64,000 nt of DNA from CAVVDY01 sp963815775 (GTDB lineage Bacteria > Acidobacteriota > Terriglobia > Terriglobales > Acidobacteriaceae), in NCBI GenBank assembly GCA_963815775.1, contig CAWFIB010000010.1:1-64000 (forward strand), written 5' to 3'. Both the position numbers and the translations under genes were made by a program. Below the pieces are notes generated by a model that saw only the letters and a list, made by a program, of their open reading frames with translations, searched no databases and was not told the DNA's origin. Position 1 is the stretch's first letter. Every line of letters starts with the position of its first letter. Shown piece by piece: positions 8,879 through 18,058 of this stretch.

Positions 8879-9969
8879 AGCTGGGCTGGCTGATGCGCCC
8901 ATTCCCGCCGCTTCTCCACCTCATGATTGGCGAACACCCCTGCGATGCGGGTGCCGCAGTTGGAGCAGCAGCCGTGCTTCAGCCGGTTCGACATTACCGA
9001 GTGCCAGGAGCGAGTGATCACCACTTGCTTGCATCCTGGGCAGATGGTATTGGCGCCGTCGGAGAAGATGTTGCCCTCGTAGACGTACTTCAGGCCCATC
9101 TGCATGGCCAGCCGGCGCGCGCGGTGCAACGTCTCCGGCGGAGTGGCAGGCTTGTCGTTCAGCTTGAAGTCGGGATGAAACGCGGTGAAGTGCAGCGGCA
9201 CGTCGTCGCCCAGGTTTTCCAAAACCCAGTCGCAGAGCTCCTTGAATTCCGAATCGTCGTCGTTGAGCGTGGGAATGACGAGGTTCGTCAGCTCGAACCA
9301 GACGCCGGTCTCGTGCCGCAGCCAGTTCAACGTGTCGAGTACGGGCTGTAAGTGTGTGAGTGTGATCTTGGCGTAGAAGTTCTCGGTAAACGCCTTCAGG
9401 TCGACATTGGCGGCATCGATGTAGCGGTAGATGTCGAAGAATGCCTCGCGCGTGATGTAGCCGTTGGTGACCATCACGGTATTCAGGCCAGCGTCATGCG
9501 CCTCGCGCGCGATATCGATGACGTATTCGCCCCAGATGGTCGGCTCGTTGTAGGTGAAGGCGATGTGCGGCGCATGATGCTGTTGCGCGACCGCGACCAC
9601 ATGCTCGGGACCAAGTTCAAGCGAGTTCCCCTGATCGGACTTGGCCTTGGAGATGTCCCAGTTCTGACAGAAGAAGCAGCCCATGTTGCAACCGGCCGTG
9701 CCCATCGACAGAATCTTGGTTCCCGGGAAGAAGTGGTTGAGCGGCTTCTTCTCGATGGGATCCATGGCGATCGCTGCCGGGCGTCCATAGCCAAGCTGCA
9801 CCAGCCGCCCGTGCTCGTTCATGCGAATGAAGCAGAAGCCGTGCTGCCCTTCTCCAATGTGGCAGTGCCGCGGGCAGAGATAGCAATGCAAACGCCCATC
9901 GGCCATTGGCTCCCACCAGCGGGCTTCGTGGTCATGGCGAATTTCGGGCTCCAGGATTGTTAACTGCAT
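8875..9969 (-). CDS. amrS: AmmeMemoRadiSam system radical SAM enzyme
   Basis: A 364-residue radical SAM protein of the AmrS family. An N-terminal Cys cluster (CYLCPRHCHIGEGQHGFC) is followed by the radical SAM CxxxCxxC motif in AGCNMGCFFCQNWDISK, the conserved FTYNEPTIW and VMVTNGY segments and VDLKAF, and a C-terminal zinc-ribbon-like region with CPGC and CSNC pairs. The substrate of AmrS is not settled; its usual partners are AMMECR1 and Memo proteins, and neither gene is adjacent here. It was once confused with pyruvate formate-lyase activase. No operon partner is apparent. Confidence 0.93.
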   Translation of the reverse strand: MQLTILEPEIRHDHEARWWEPMADGRLHCYLCPRHCHIGEGQHGFCFIRMNEHGRLVQLGYGRPAAIAMDPIEKKPLNHFFPGTKILSMGTAGCNMGCFFCQNWDISKAKSDQGNSLELGPEHVVAVAQQHHAPHIAFTYNEPTIWGEYVIDIAREAHDAGLNTVMVTNGYITREAFFDIYRYIDAANVDLKAFTENFYAKITLTHLQPVLDTLNWLRHETGVWFELTNLVIPTLNDDDSEFKELCDWVLENLGDDVPLHFTAFHPDFKLNDKPATPPETLHRARRLAMQMGLKYVYEGNIFSDGANTICPGCKQVVITRSWHSVMSNRLKHGCCSNCGTRIAGVFANHEVEKRREWAHQPAQL

Positions 9970-10104
9970 GGTAACGCCGTAGCTCTTATTCTAGCGCCGA
10001 ATCGTAGCGCATGCAGACGTGCGATCCGCGTTCCTCAGCGCAAATCCGCGGCTGAACTTCGGCTTGCTTACTGTTCTGGCTCGGGGAGCTCGAGTTGCCT
10101 GCCC

Positions 10105-11076
10105 TTACACCCTCGCCAAATGCTCCCCAAACCAGCCCTTCGGATCAGACCAGCTCTTCTCCAGCCTGAGGCCGCTTTCGCGCACGATGGTATTCACCAT
10201 CTCGGAGGTGTACTTGTAGCTGTTTTCGGTGTGCAGGCGTTCGCCCTTCTCGAAGTGCACATCCAGATCAATGGCGGGCAGGAACACGGACTGCCTGGTG
10301 GTGCTCTCCAGGTACATCTCCATGCGCGAGCAGCGCTTGTTCCAGACTGCGACATGGCGAAAGGCATCGAGGTCGAAGTCGGCGTCAAGTTCGCGATTCA
10401 GGCGCGCCAGCATGTTCTTGTTGAACTGCGCGGTGATGCCCTGCGCGTCGTCGTAGGCGGGCAGCAGGACCTTCGAGCTCTTGGCCAGATCGGTGCCGAG
10501 CAGCAGCGCGTCGCCGGCGCGCAGCGAGTGGCGGATGCGGCGAAGCACCCCAACCGCTTGCGAAGGCTCGAAATTTCCGATACTCGAACCTATGTATAAG
10601 ACCAGCTTGCGCCCGCTGATGCGCGTCAAGGCAGGCACTCCGCCGGTGTAGTCGGCAACGACGGGACTGACACGCAGTTGCGGGAACTGTACCGCCATCT
10701 GCTTGACCGCCTCATTCAGCGCAGAGGGCGAGACATCGATGGGATAGAACAACGCACGCGACTGCCGTTGCAGTAGCTCCTCGATCAGAATGCAGGTCTT
10801 GCTCGCGGTTCCCGCACCAAGCTCGACGAGCGTCAATGACGGTCCGGCGGCGTCGAGGATATCGGCCGCGTAGTCTTCGAAGATCCCCCGCTCGGTGCGC
10901 GTAAGGTAGTACTCAGGCAGCTCGGTAATCTGCTCGAACAACGCTGAGCCGATTTCGTCATAGAAGAGCTTCGCGGGCAGCCGTTTGGGGGTTGCGCTCA
11001 GGCCCTCGCGGACTTCGCGGGCCATTGCCGGATCGGCCACATATTGCGGTGGTTGCAGTTGCTTGCTAGTCGCCAT
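10105..11076 (-). CDS. egtD: L-histidine N-alpha-methyltransferase EgtD
   Basis: A 323-residue SAM methyltransferase that trimethylates histidine to hercynine, the first step of ergothioneine synthesis. Family markers: LPAKLFYDEIGSALFEQIT near the N-terminus, TLVELGAGTASKT (SAM motif I), VLYIGSSIGNFEP, and the C-terminal FEKGERLHTENSYKYT that binds the histidine substrate. The start at 11076 overlaps the end of egtB by 11 bases, which indicates translational coupling; the longer open frame upstream lies inside egtB and is not used. Confidence 0.96.
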   Translation of the reverse strand: MATSKQLQPPQYVADPAMAREVREGLSATPKRLPAKLFYDEIGSALFEQITELPEYYLTRTERGIFEDYAADILDAAGPSLTLVELGAGTASKTCILIEELLQRQSRALFYPIDVSPSALNEAVKQMAVQFPQLRVSPVVADYTGGVPALTRISGRKLVLYIGSSIGNFEPSQAVGVLRRIRHSLRAGDALLLGTDLAKSSKVLLPAYDDAQGITAQFNKNMLARLNRELDADFDLDAFRHVAVWNKRCSRMEMYLESTTRQSVFLPAIDLDVHFEKGERLHTENSYKYTSEMVNTIVRESGLRLEKSWSDPKGWFGEHLARV

Positions 11077-12352
11077 TGGCCAACCTGATCCCCATGTACT
11101 GCCAACGTACATGGGGCGGGAAGAAGTTTCGGTAGGTGGCCCGAATATGCGACTGTGGCGTCGCGCATGAACCGCCGCGCAGCACCATCTGGTTGCACAT
11201 AAACTTGCCATTGTATTCGCCGACGGCGCCTGCCGCCGGCTTGAATCCCGGATAGCCAAGATAGGCGCTGCCGGTCCACTCCCAGGCATCACCAAACATC
11301 TGGGTGAGATTATCGGATGGTTCGGCGGGCATCGGCTCCAGGGCATCGCGTTCAACGAGGTTGCCTTCGATCGCGGAGTCTCGTGCTGCGACTTCCCATT
11401 CGGACTCTGTCGCCAGCCGTGCTCCTGCCCAACGGGCGAAAGCGTCGGCCTCGAAGTAGCTGACATGGCAAACCGGCGCATTCAACCCAACCGGCTGCAT
11501 GCCTTCCATCGTGTAGTGCCACCACTCGCCGTTGCGCCGCTCCCAATACAGAGGAGCAATCCAATGGTCCGCGCGGACATGGTCCCAACCTTCCGACAGC
11601 CACCACTCCGGCTTGCTGTAGGCGCCTCTGTTCATAAACTCGAGATACTCGCGATTCGTGATAAGACGCGATGCCAGGCGAAATGGTTGGAGATAAACCT
11701 GATGGCGTGGGCCTTCGTTGTCGAAGGAGAAGCCGTCTCCCTTGAAGCCGACGTGGTACAAACCGCCATCGAAATGATGCCAGCGCAGGGGCGCGCTTTC
11801 TTCTGACGCATGAACTCGGCGTTCCAACTCGCGATAGGCCGGGCGCAGCGGGTTCGTCCACAGCCCGTACTTCACATCGGTAACGATGAGCTCCTGGTGC
11901 TGTTGCTCGTGATTGATTCCAAGGCGCACCAGACTGAGGACTTCCGGCGACGGGTCCGAGCGGAGCAACTCGTCCATCGCCTCATCGACGGCAGCACGAT
12001 AGGAATGCACCTCTGCCAATGACGGCCGCGAGAGCGTATGCCGCAGCGAGCGCAAGGGACGGTCGCCAATCGCCTCGTAGTAGGAATTGAACAAATTGCG
12101 GAATGCAGGATGAAGCGGCTTGTATCGGGGAAGATTGGGCGTCAGGAGGAAGGTCTCGAAGAACCAGGTGGTGTGCGCCAGGTGCCACTTGGCTGGGCTG
12201 GCATCAGGCATCGACTGCAGGCTGTGGTCCTCGATGCTCAGCGGAGAACAAAGCCGCATCGAAGTTTGCCTGACGCTCAGGTAACGGTCGAGGAGGCTCG
12301 GCTCGCGCGCAGGCGCCGAGGCTCCGTCGTGGATGGAGCTGGTCACATGCAT
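11066..12352 (-). CDS. egtB: Ergothioneine biosynthesis protein EgtB (hercynine sulfoxide synthase type)
   Basis: A 428-residue non-haem iron enzyme with an N-terminal DinB-like four-helix domain and a C-terminal formylglycine-generating-enzyme/sulfatase-modifying fold. The iron-binding histidines are visible in KWHLAHTTWFFE and NHEQQHQEL. The C-terminal domain has the typical HVSYFEADAFARWAGARL, GDAWEWTGS and LRGGSCATP blocks. It joins hercynine and a thiol (cysteine or gamma-glutamylcysteine) oxidatively. It is first in a two-gene egtB-egtD operon; no egtC or egtE is visible, as in many bacteria with a short pathway. Confidence 0.96.
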   Translation of the reverse strand: MHVTSSIHDGASAPAREPSLLDRYLSVRQTSMRLCSPLSIEDHSLQSMPDASPAKWHLAHTTWFFETFLLTPNLPRYKPLHPAFRNLFNSYYEAIGDRPLRSLRHTLSRPSLAEVHSYRAAVDEAMDELLRSDPSPEVLSLVRLGINHEQQHQELIVTDVKYGLWTNPLRPAYRELERRVHASEESAPLRWHHFDGGLYHVGFKGDGFSFDNEGPRHQVYLQPFRLASRLITNREYLEFMNRGAYSKPEWWLSEGWDHVRADHWIAPLYWERRNGEWWHYTMEGMQPVGLNAPVCHVSYFEADAFARWAGARLATESEWEVAARDSAIEGNLVERDALEPMPAEPSDNLTQMFGDAWEWTGSAYLGYPGFKPAAGAVGEYNGKFMCNQMVLRGGSCATPQSHIRATYRNFFPPHVRWQYMGIRLANGD

Positions 12353-12551
12353 TGGGTCCCCACCTTTCCGATAAAAGGTTTCTGAATTGGTCGAGCAGCA
12401 CCCGGTTAAGGCGCTTTCAAAGAAGATGCGAGGACTGGAAGAAAGTCACAAAAAATCACAAAGAGATAATGGTCGGCCGCAGGGCGCGCGTTTCACAAAT
12501 CCCTGTCACGATTGGTCGAAGCGATTTCCGGCGCCCGTTTTCGACAACACC

Positions 12552-13340
12552 TTATTGAACAATCGGTGCGCGCGACGATTCCGCCGCAGCGGCTTGATCC
12601 ACGGTGCAGGAAGATTGCTCGTAGCGGCCCTTCATGTCATTCCATCGCACCCGCAGAACTTCGCTTCCCATGCGAATGCCATCGCGCAGTGGACTGATTT
12701 TGGAGCGGTGATCGTGCGCCCATTCCACCGGCACTTCGACCGTGCGCAGCTTGAACTTGTTCGCCAAAAAGAGGATTTCGGGATCGAAGCCCCAGCGCTC
12801 GATCCGCTGCCGATTGAAGATGATATTCGCCGCATTGCGGGTGAAGGCCTTGAAGCCGCACTGCGTATCGCGAAAGCTGAGTCCTAACAGGAGTCGCAGC
12901 CCCAGGTTGAACAACCGGCCATAGAGTTGGCGAAGCAGCGGCTGGCGCTCGGTTTGCAGTTCGCGTTGCAACCAGCGCGAGCCGATCGCAACGTCGGCGC
13001 CGCTACGAATGGCGGCAAACAGTTTGTCAGCTTCGTAGATCGGAGACGACAGGTCAGTGTCGGTGAACAACAGCACGTCTCCCCGGGCGTGCAACATGCC
13101 GTTGCGCACGCTGTATCCCTTGCCGCGATTGCCGGGATTCTCGACCAGCCGAACCATGGGGTGGGTGGCGGCGAACCTGCGCACGACGTCGGCAGTGTCG
13201 TCCTTCGACCCGTCGTTTACCACGATGACCTCGGCCGGCATCTGCCGCTGAGCGACGTATTCCAGTACCTTGGGGAGAGACGTGGTGAGCCGCTCGCTTT
13301 CGTTGTAGGCGGGCAGAATGAAGCTGTGCGTGGTTTCCAT
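12552..13340 (-). CDS. Family 2 glycosyltransferase, dolichyl/polyprenyl-phosphate sugar synthase type
   Basis: About 262 residues. The GT-A fold is clear: SFILPAYNESERL at the N-terminus, VIVVNDGSKDDTADVV, the DTDLSS metal-binding triad (LLFTDTDLSSP), GSRW and the DTQCGFKAF box typical of dolichyl-phosphate mannose/glucose synthases. No C-terminal membrane segments are present, so it resembles the short DPM1-like type. It would transfer a sugar from a nucleotide donor to a polyprenyl phosphate for surface glycan assembly. Orientation matches the egt genes but a 200-base gap with no coding signal separates them. Confidence 0.9.
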   Translation of the reverse strand: METTHSFILPAYNESERLTTSLPKVLEYVAQRQMPAEVIVVNDGSKDDTADVVRRFAATHPMVRLVENPGNRGKGYSVRNGMLHARGDVLLFTDTDLSSPIYEADKLFAAIRSGADVAIGSRWLQRELQTERQPLLRQLYGRLFNLGLRLLLGLSFRDTQCGFKAFTRNAANIIFNRQRIERWGFDPEILFLANKFKLRTVEVPVEWAHDHRSKISPLRDGIRMGSEVLRVRWNDMKGRYEQSSCTVDQAAAAESSRAPIVQ

Positions 13341-13496
13341 TGTCTGCAACTTGGACGAAATTGATTGTATGTCAGTTGCACCCGGCTCGCAGGCAACTCA
13401 CCGGTCGCGGTCTAAAGTGTCCAACCTTTCAAGGCTGCTGGACGAGGTTACTAAAGGAACTTGCCCCTCGGACAATACGGTTGTAGGTTTTAGACA

Positions 13497-14162
13497 ATGC
13501 GCGCAGCCCTCGGCCTCACACTAATGCTAGCCACGGCGCTTCCTGTCTGGAGCGCCTCTAAACCCCACGTCGTTATTCTGGGCAAGGCGCAAACGGTGAA
13601 GATCTTTCTGGGAGCGGACGAAAGCCAGGCGGTCAGCATTGCTGTGCGGCCGCTGTACGTTGACGGCAAGCAGAAAGACTACACTACCGGAGACACCCAC
13701 GAGGTCACCGACCGGCTGTACGTGGTGCAGCGGGCGTATCGCATCAATGACGCGTTGCCCGACGAAACTGCGAAGCAAGGCAAGTGGGTATGGCAGCGTG
13801 GTGACTGGCTGCTGGTCGATCGCGTCAGCGGGCACGTGGCGCAGGTGAAACTTCCCGAGTTTGACGCGGACTATTCGCGGGTAAGCTGGTACCGCGATTA
13901 TGCGGCCTATTGTGGGGCCTCAGATAATGGAGCGCACTGGAACGCAGTCGTGGCCCAGGTTGGGGCACGCAAGCCCTTGTTTCATAAAGCCATCACCAAG
14001 CCGGCTGGGGCGGGCAGCGATGCTTTAGGTAAGGAATGTGCGCCACCGAAATGGGAGCGTCAGCCGCCGCGCGTGACCTTCTCGCCGACAAGTGGCCAGC
14101 CGTTCACCGTGAATGTGGTGGCGCGCCATGCAGAAGAAGTGACGGACGACGAAGACCAATAG
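13497..14162 (+). CDS. Exported protein of unknown function
   Basis: A 221-residue protein with a short signal peptide (ALGLTLMLATALPVWSA). The mature part is mostly beta-strand-like, contains WVWQRGDWLLVDR and VSWYRDYAAYCG, and ends in an acidic tail after a TFSPTSGQPFTVNVV strand. I recognise no family. The next gene starts on the base after its TAG stop, so the two are almost certainly one transcript with the FmdE-like gene. It is probably periplasmic. Confidence 0.7.
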   Translation: MRAALGLTLMLATALPVWSASKPHVVILGKAQTVKIFLGADESQAVSIAVRPLYVDGKQKDYTTGDTHEVTDRLYVVQRAYRINDALPDETAKQGKWVWQRGDWLLVDRVSGHVAQVKLPEFDADYSRVSWYRDYAAYCGASDNGAHWNAVVAQVGARKPLFHKAITKPAGAGSDALGKECAPPKWERQPPRVTFSPTSGQPFTVNVVARHAEEVTDDEDQ

Positions 14163-14780
14163 GTGGCGATCTCCTCAGAGTTGGGGTTTCGAACTTTGGC
14201 AACCATGGACGAGCTGCTGCGCGAGGCCGAGGTAGCACACGGGCATCTATGCGCCGGACAGGTGCTGGGTGTGCGCATGGCCATGCTCGGGTTGGAACTG
14301 CTGGGGATCGAAGACCCGAAGGGACGCGACCGCAAGCGCCTGATCACCTTCGTTGAGATCGATCGCTGCATGACCGACGCCATTGGCGTAGTAACGGGTT
14401 GTCGCCTGGGCAAGCGCGCGCTCAAGTTTCGCGACTGGGGCAAAGTGGCAGCGACCTTTGTGGACCTGCAAAACGATCGCGCGGTGCGTATCGCCGCCCG
14501 CGAAAGCTCCAAGGCCCTGGCCCGCCAGATGCATCCCGAGCTCGAGAGTAAGAACCAGCAGCAGATGCTCGCCTACCGCGAGATGCCGACTGACGCGCTC
14601 TTCGATGTGAAGTGGGTGAAGGTCCAACTTCCGCCGGAAGAGTTGCCGGGATACAAAGGCGAGCGCATGGTGTGCACCCGCTGCGGCGAGGGCATCAACT
14701 TTGCGCGCGAAGTGCGAAGCAACGGCGAGATCCTGTGCAAAGCCTGCGCCGAGGGAAGCTACTACCAGCCGGTAGAATGA
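14163..14780 (+). CDS. FmdE family protein with zinc-ribbon tail
   Basis: A 205-residue protein. The FmdE fold is marked by HGHLCAGQVLGVRMAMLGLE near the N-terminus, EIDRCMTDAIGVVTGC and LGKRALKFRDWGKVA; the C-terminus carries a zinc ribbon (CTRCGEGINF ... LCKACAEG). In methanogens FmdE is a subunit of formylmethanofuran dehydrogenase, but stand-alone bacterial homologues have other, mostly unknown, metal- or molybdenum-linked roles. Translation starts at a GTG directly after the upstream stop; an ATG 14 codons in is the alternative. The neighbouring exported gene may be functionally linked, but this is inference. Confidence 0.85.
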   Translation: MAISSELGFRTLATMDELLREAEVAHGHLCAGQVLGVRMAMLGLELLGIEDPKGRDRKRLITFVEIDRCMTDAIGVVTGCRLGKRALKFRDWGKVAATFVDLQNDRAVRIAARESSKALARQMHPELESKNQQQMLAYREMPTDALFDVKWVKVQLPPEELPGYKGERMVCTRCGEGINFAREVRSNGEILCKACAEGSYYQPVE

Positions 14781-14836
14781 TCTTCGGCAGGTATCGCTGA
14801 CCTATCTTCTTCCCGATTGCTATACTCCCTTTTTCC

Positions 14837-15718
14837 ATGCTGAAAGACACCCTCGAACAAGGACGGCTTACGACTGACGAAGCGCTGGAGCAGCTGCTGG
14901 CCCCGCCGACGCAGTATCCCTCTTCCATCCATCAGGCCATGCGGCACAGCGTGTTCGCCGGCGGCAAGCGCTTGCGGCCCATCCTCTGTATGGAGACCGC
15001 GCGCATGGTTGCCGGCTGCGTTCCGCTGGGCGTGGAAGAGCTTGGCGCGGCCCTTGAGATGCTGCACACCTACTCGCTCATCCACGATGACCTGCCAGCG
15101 CTCGATAATGACGACCTGCGCCGCGGACGACCCACCTGCCACAAGGCATTCGGCGAGGCCATCGCCATTCTCGCGGGAGACGCTTTGCAGACGCGGGCCT
15201 ATGAAGTGCTGGCCCGGCTGCAATGCCCCGCCGAGGCACGCGTGGCCATCATCGCCGAAATCGCTCACGCTACCGGGACCATCGATGGCATGATCGGCGG
15301 CCAAGTGATGGACCTGGAAGCCGAACATATCAGGCCTGATGCCAATACGCTGGAATATATTCATCGCTCCAAGACCGGGGCGCTATTGAGAGCGAGCGTG
15401 GTCACGGGAGGCCTGTATGGCGGCGCCGATGACTGGCAGGTACAAAGCTTGCGCGACTTTGGTATGAACATCGGGCTGGCGTTCCAGATTGTCGATGATG
15501 TGCTGGATGTGACGCAGACGTCAGAACAGCTTGGCAAGACCGCCGGCAAAGACACCGCCAGCGAGAAGATGACCTACCCGGCGTTGTTCGGAATCGAGGC
15601 ATCGATCAAGAAGGCCGACGAGTTAGTGGCCAGGGCTGGGGCCGCGCTGGACAGCTTTGGCGAGCACGCACAAGCTCTGCGCGAGATCGCCGAGTTTCTG
15701 GTGGAGCGAAAGAAGTAG
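14837..15718 (+). CDS. ispA: Farnesyl/geranylgeranyl diphosphate synthase
   Basis: A 293-residue trans-prenyl diphosphate synthase. The first aspartate-rich motif is DDLPALDNDDLRRGRP and the second lies in FQIVDDVLDVT; GGKRLRP near the N-terminus binds the diphosphate, and the GKTAGKD loop follows the second motif. Length and motifs fit the short-chain IspA family that condenses IPP with allylic diphosphates to feed quinone, hopanoid and cell-wall lipid synthesis. The ATG at 14837 follows the FmdE-like gene by 56 bases, so readthrough is possible. Confidence 0.94.
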   Translation: MLKDTLEQGRLTTDEALEQLLAPPTQYPSSIHQAMRHSVFAGGKRLRPILCMETARMVAGCVPLGVEELGAALEMLHTYSLIHDDLPALDNDDLRRGRPTCHKAFGEAIAILAGDALQTRAYEVLARLQCPAEARVAIIAEIAHATGTIDGMIGGQVMDLEAEHIRPDANTLEYIHRSKTGALLRASVVTGGLYGGADDWQVQSLRDFGMNIGLAFQIVDDVLDVTQTSEQLGKTAGKDTASEKMTYPALFGIEASIKKADELVARAGAALDSFGEHAQALREIAEFLVERKK

Positions 15719-15721
15719 AAA

Positions 15722-16114
15722 TTAAATGGCAGGCGTGATGTCAGTTCGCGAGAAGTCATTCCCCTTGAAAAGCAAGGGTTCTCCCCGGTCGCGCGCCAAG
15801 GCGTAAGCGAAGCAGTCGCCAAAATTCAATTGCGCAGGATGACCACTACCTTTGCCATAGTCGCGATAGGCCTCACGAGCGATCTTCGCCTGGATTTCGG
15901 TCACCTGCTCAATCGTTATGCCACCATATCGCATTACCTCATCCAAACGCCGGCTTACAATTGGGTTGCGACTGCCGTCGAGAACGATCGCGGCCTCAAA
16001 ATAGTTGGCGGCGGAGATGCGACAATCCAACCTCTGCTCAATTAGCTCACTGAAACGCTGTGCTTCCGGCTCCTGGAAGAGAATCGCCACTATTGCTGAC
16101 GTGTCCACGATCAC
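15722..16114 (-). CDS. vapC: VapC-type PIN-domain toxin
   Basis: A 130-residue PIN-domain ribonuclease of type II toxin-antitoxin systems. The acidic catalytic residues are visible in MIVDTSAIVAI, in NYFEAAIVLDG and in LNFGDCFAYALA, followed by LLFKGNDF near the C-terminus. VapC toxins cleave tRNA or rRNA. The start codon overlaps the antitoxin stop by 4 bases (ATGA), the standard vapBC arrangement. The pair is wedged tail-to-tail against ispA (3 bases apart), which suggests insertion of a compact module. Confidence 0.93.
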   Translation of the reverse strand: MIVDTSAIVAILFQEPEAQRFSELIEQRLDCRISAANYFEAAIVLDGSRNPIVSRRLDEVMRYGGITIEQVTEIQAKIAREAYRDYGKGSGHPAQLNFGDCFAYALARDRGEPLLFKGNDFSRTDITPAI

Positions 16115-16365
16115 TTCGGAAGGCCCTTGTCGTCATACAGCAGATCACCATGAGGCGTCGACTTCCAGGGCTCTTTAATGAGCGGGGCGGTCTCTCTTCC
16201 AATCTCCATCAATCGTTTCGCCACCCCAGCTTTTTTCCGGTGCTTCGCTCTTTCCAGACGCTCCCGAACGGCGTTGGTGATTGCCTCTGTCATGTTCTCG
16301 CCGGTAAGCTGCGCCAGTTCCTGAACCAGTTCACAGGTCTCTTCATTCTTAATGTTCAGCGCCAT
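16111..16365 (-). CDS. vapB: VapB-type antitoxin
   Basis: An 84-residue antitoxin. The N-terminal MALNIKNEETCELVQELAQLTGE has the ribbon-helix-helix pattern of the PSK/Rv0623-type VapB family, followed by a basic hinge (ERAKHRKKAG) and a C-terminal tail (WKSTPHGDLLYDDKGLP) of the sort that wraps around the PIN toxin. It is upstream of and overlaps vapC, and is expected to bind its own promoter as a VapBC complex. Confidence 0.9.
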   Translation of the reverse strand: MALNIKNEETCELVQELAQLTGENMTEAITNAVRERLERAKHRKKAGVAKRLMEIGRETAPLIKEPWKSTPHGDLLYDDKGLPK

Positions 16366-16424
16366 ATCTACCCATTATAGACATACATTCTACCATTACA
16401 CCATAACTACCCACAAACACCATT

Positions 16425-17141
16425 TCATATCGACTGCACCGGTATCGCCAGCAAGTCCTCCACCAGCCCGACCTCTTTCTGCACGAAGGGCTCGGCGTAC
16501 TTCACGCCCGCCAGCAGACCGTAGAATCCGGCCATTGCCGCCAGCTTCTCGCGGATCTCCGCCTCGCGCGGAAATAGTCCGCTGCCCTGCGCCTGATCGG
16601 AATACTGCGAACGATACGCCAGCAGCGCCTGCAATCGCGCTTCGAACTGATCGGTTATGTCGACGACGAACGTGGGGCGCACGTCGGCGTACAGGCTGGC
16701 ATAGACGATCTTGAACGGCCGATGCGCCGGAAAACCGGGATCGAGTTTGGCCAGCCCGGCAACGAACGCCGCTTCGTAGCCGAGCACACCCGCGGTGTAA
16801 TGGTCGGGATGGCGCGCCTGCCAATATGGCAGGATCAGCACGCGAGGACGCAGTTCGCGAATCACCGCCGCTACTTTCTGCCGGTTCTCAAACGTGTTCT
16901 CCACGCGGCCATCGGGAATATCGAGCGCCTGGCGCCACGAGACGCGCAGAATCTGGCGCGCATTTTCCGCCTCGCGCGCGCGATCTTCCATGGTGCCGCG
17001 CGTTCCCATCTCGCCGCGCGAAAGGTCAAGGATGGCGGTCCTCCTTCCCCCTTGCGCCATCTTCAGCAGCGTGCCGCCGCACGTCTGTTCCACATCGTCG
17101 CGGTGTGCGGCAATGGCAAGGATGTCGACTGGCTCGGTCAT
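16425..17141 (-). CDS. bshB1: Bacillithiol biosynthesis deacetylase BshB1
   Basis: A 238-residue LmbE/PIG-L family zinc deacetylase that removes acetate from N-acetylglucosaminyl-malate. The zinc motif reads AHRDDVEQTCGG, with Arg replacing the usual Pro of AHPDD; LDLSRGEMGTRGT and YWQARHPDHYTAG supply the remaining conserved residues, and FPREAEIREKL lies near the C-terminus. MTEPVDILAIAAH is chosen as the start because family members begin just before the zinc motif; an ATG 9 codons upstream is open. With bshC this gives two of the three bacillithiol enzymes in the window. Confidence 0.9.
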   Translation of the reverse strand: MTEPVDILAIAAHRDDVEQTCGGTLLKMAQGGRRTAILDLSRGEMGTRGTMEDRAREAENARQILRVSWRQALDIPDGRVENTFENRQKVAAVIRELRPRVLILPYWQARHPDHYTAGVLGYEAAFVAGLAKLDPGFPAHRPFKIVYASLYADVRPTFVVDITDQFEARLQALLAYRSQYSDQAQGSGLFPREAEIREKLAAMAGFYGLLAGVKYAEPFVQKEVGLVEDLLAIPVQSI

Positions 17142-17382
17142 GGCCTGATCATAGCCGATGATTCGCACCTTACCCAGAAGGTGGATTGATCGCCAGTTTT
17201 GGTACGCCGCAAAGTGCTATCTTGTGTCCACTATCCGACCACGCTGGTTGCTCATTCCACCCGATGTTCGTTAGATTAGCTGACTCTGCAAGAGAATTTG
17301 CTTGTATTGCTCACCAGTGCGTATATATTTCGATGCTGTTACAAGGTGGACCAGTCAGAAGAAATGCATCAGGAGAGGCCCG

Positions 17383-17850
17383 ATGAAAGCAAGAACGCTG
17401 CTTCTAACTCTGTTTGTTTGCGGGTTCGCAATGGCGCTGTACGGCGCTGAAAATCCCAACATGGGCGCCTGGAAGCTCAACGAGGCCAAGTCGAAATTCG
17501 GCGCCGGAGCGATAAAAAACAACACCGTCACCTACACCGCTGAGGGTGACGACATTAAAGTCACCACCGATGGGGTCGACAAGGACAACAAAGCCGTCCA
17601 CACGGAATGGGTTGGCAAGTTCGACGGCAAAGACTATCCGGTTACCGGCGATGCTCCCAGCGGATCCACCCGGTCCTACAAGATGGTCAACGAGCGCACC
17701 CTCGACCTGACCATTAAGGTAGATGGCAAGGAGACGAGCCACGGCAAGATTCAGGTCGCCAAAGACGGCAAGACCCGTACCGTGGAGTTGGAGAGCACTG
17801 CTCCCGACGGAAAGAAGGCGAAGACCAAGGCGGTGTACGACAAAGAGTAG
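17383..17850 (+). CDS. Secreted protein of unknown function, tandem paralogue 1
   Basis: A 155-residue protein with a signal peptide (LLLTLFVCGFAMALYG). The mature part is a repeated-strand fold with MGAWKLNEAKSKF, HTEWVGKFDGKDYPVTG and a Lys-rich end (KKAKTKAVYDKE). The ATG at 17383 is preceded by an AGGAGAGG ribosome-binding site, so the longer open frame upstream is not used. A paralogue with about half its residues identical lies 208 bases downstream in the same direction. The family is unnamed; an extracytoplasmic role is all that can be said. Confidence 0.82.
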   Translation: MKARTLLLTLFVCGFAMALYGAENPNMGAWKLNEAKSKFGAGAIKNNTVTYTAEGDDIKVTTDGVDKDNKAVHTEWVGKFDGKDYPVTGDAPSGSTRSYKMVNERTLDLTIKVDGKETSHGKIQVAKDGKTRTVELESTAPDGKKAKTKAVYDKE

Positions 17851-18058
17851 CGGAAGTCCAGACCCAAGCTCTCAGTTCAACGGCGGGCCTGTCGGCCACC
17901 CGCGGCTCCAACCGGCCGGGTAACTGACGCTCGAAACGTTCGTGGGTTACTTTGCTTCGCAAGAGAAACTCTTTGCGTTGCGAACCAGGCCGTATATAGT
18001 GCCTTTCTGTGGCAATCGGAGTCGTGCAAGAACCAACCACTTCAAGGAGAACCTGTAA

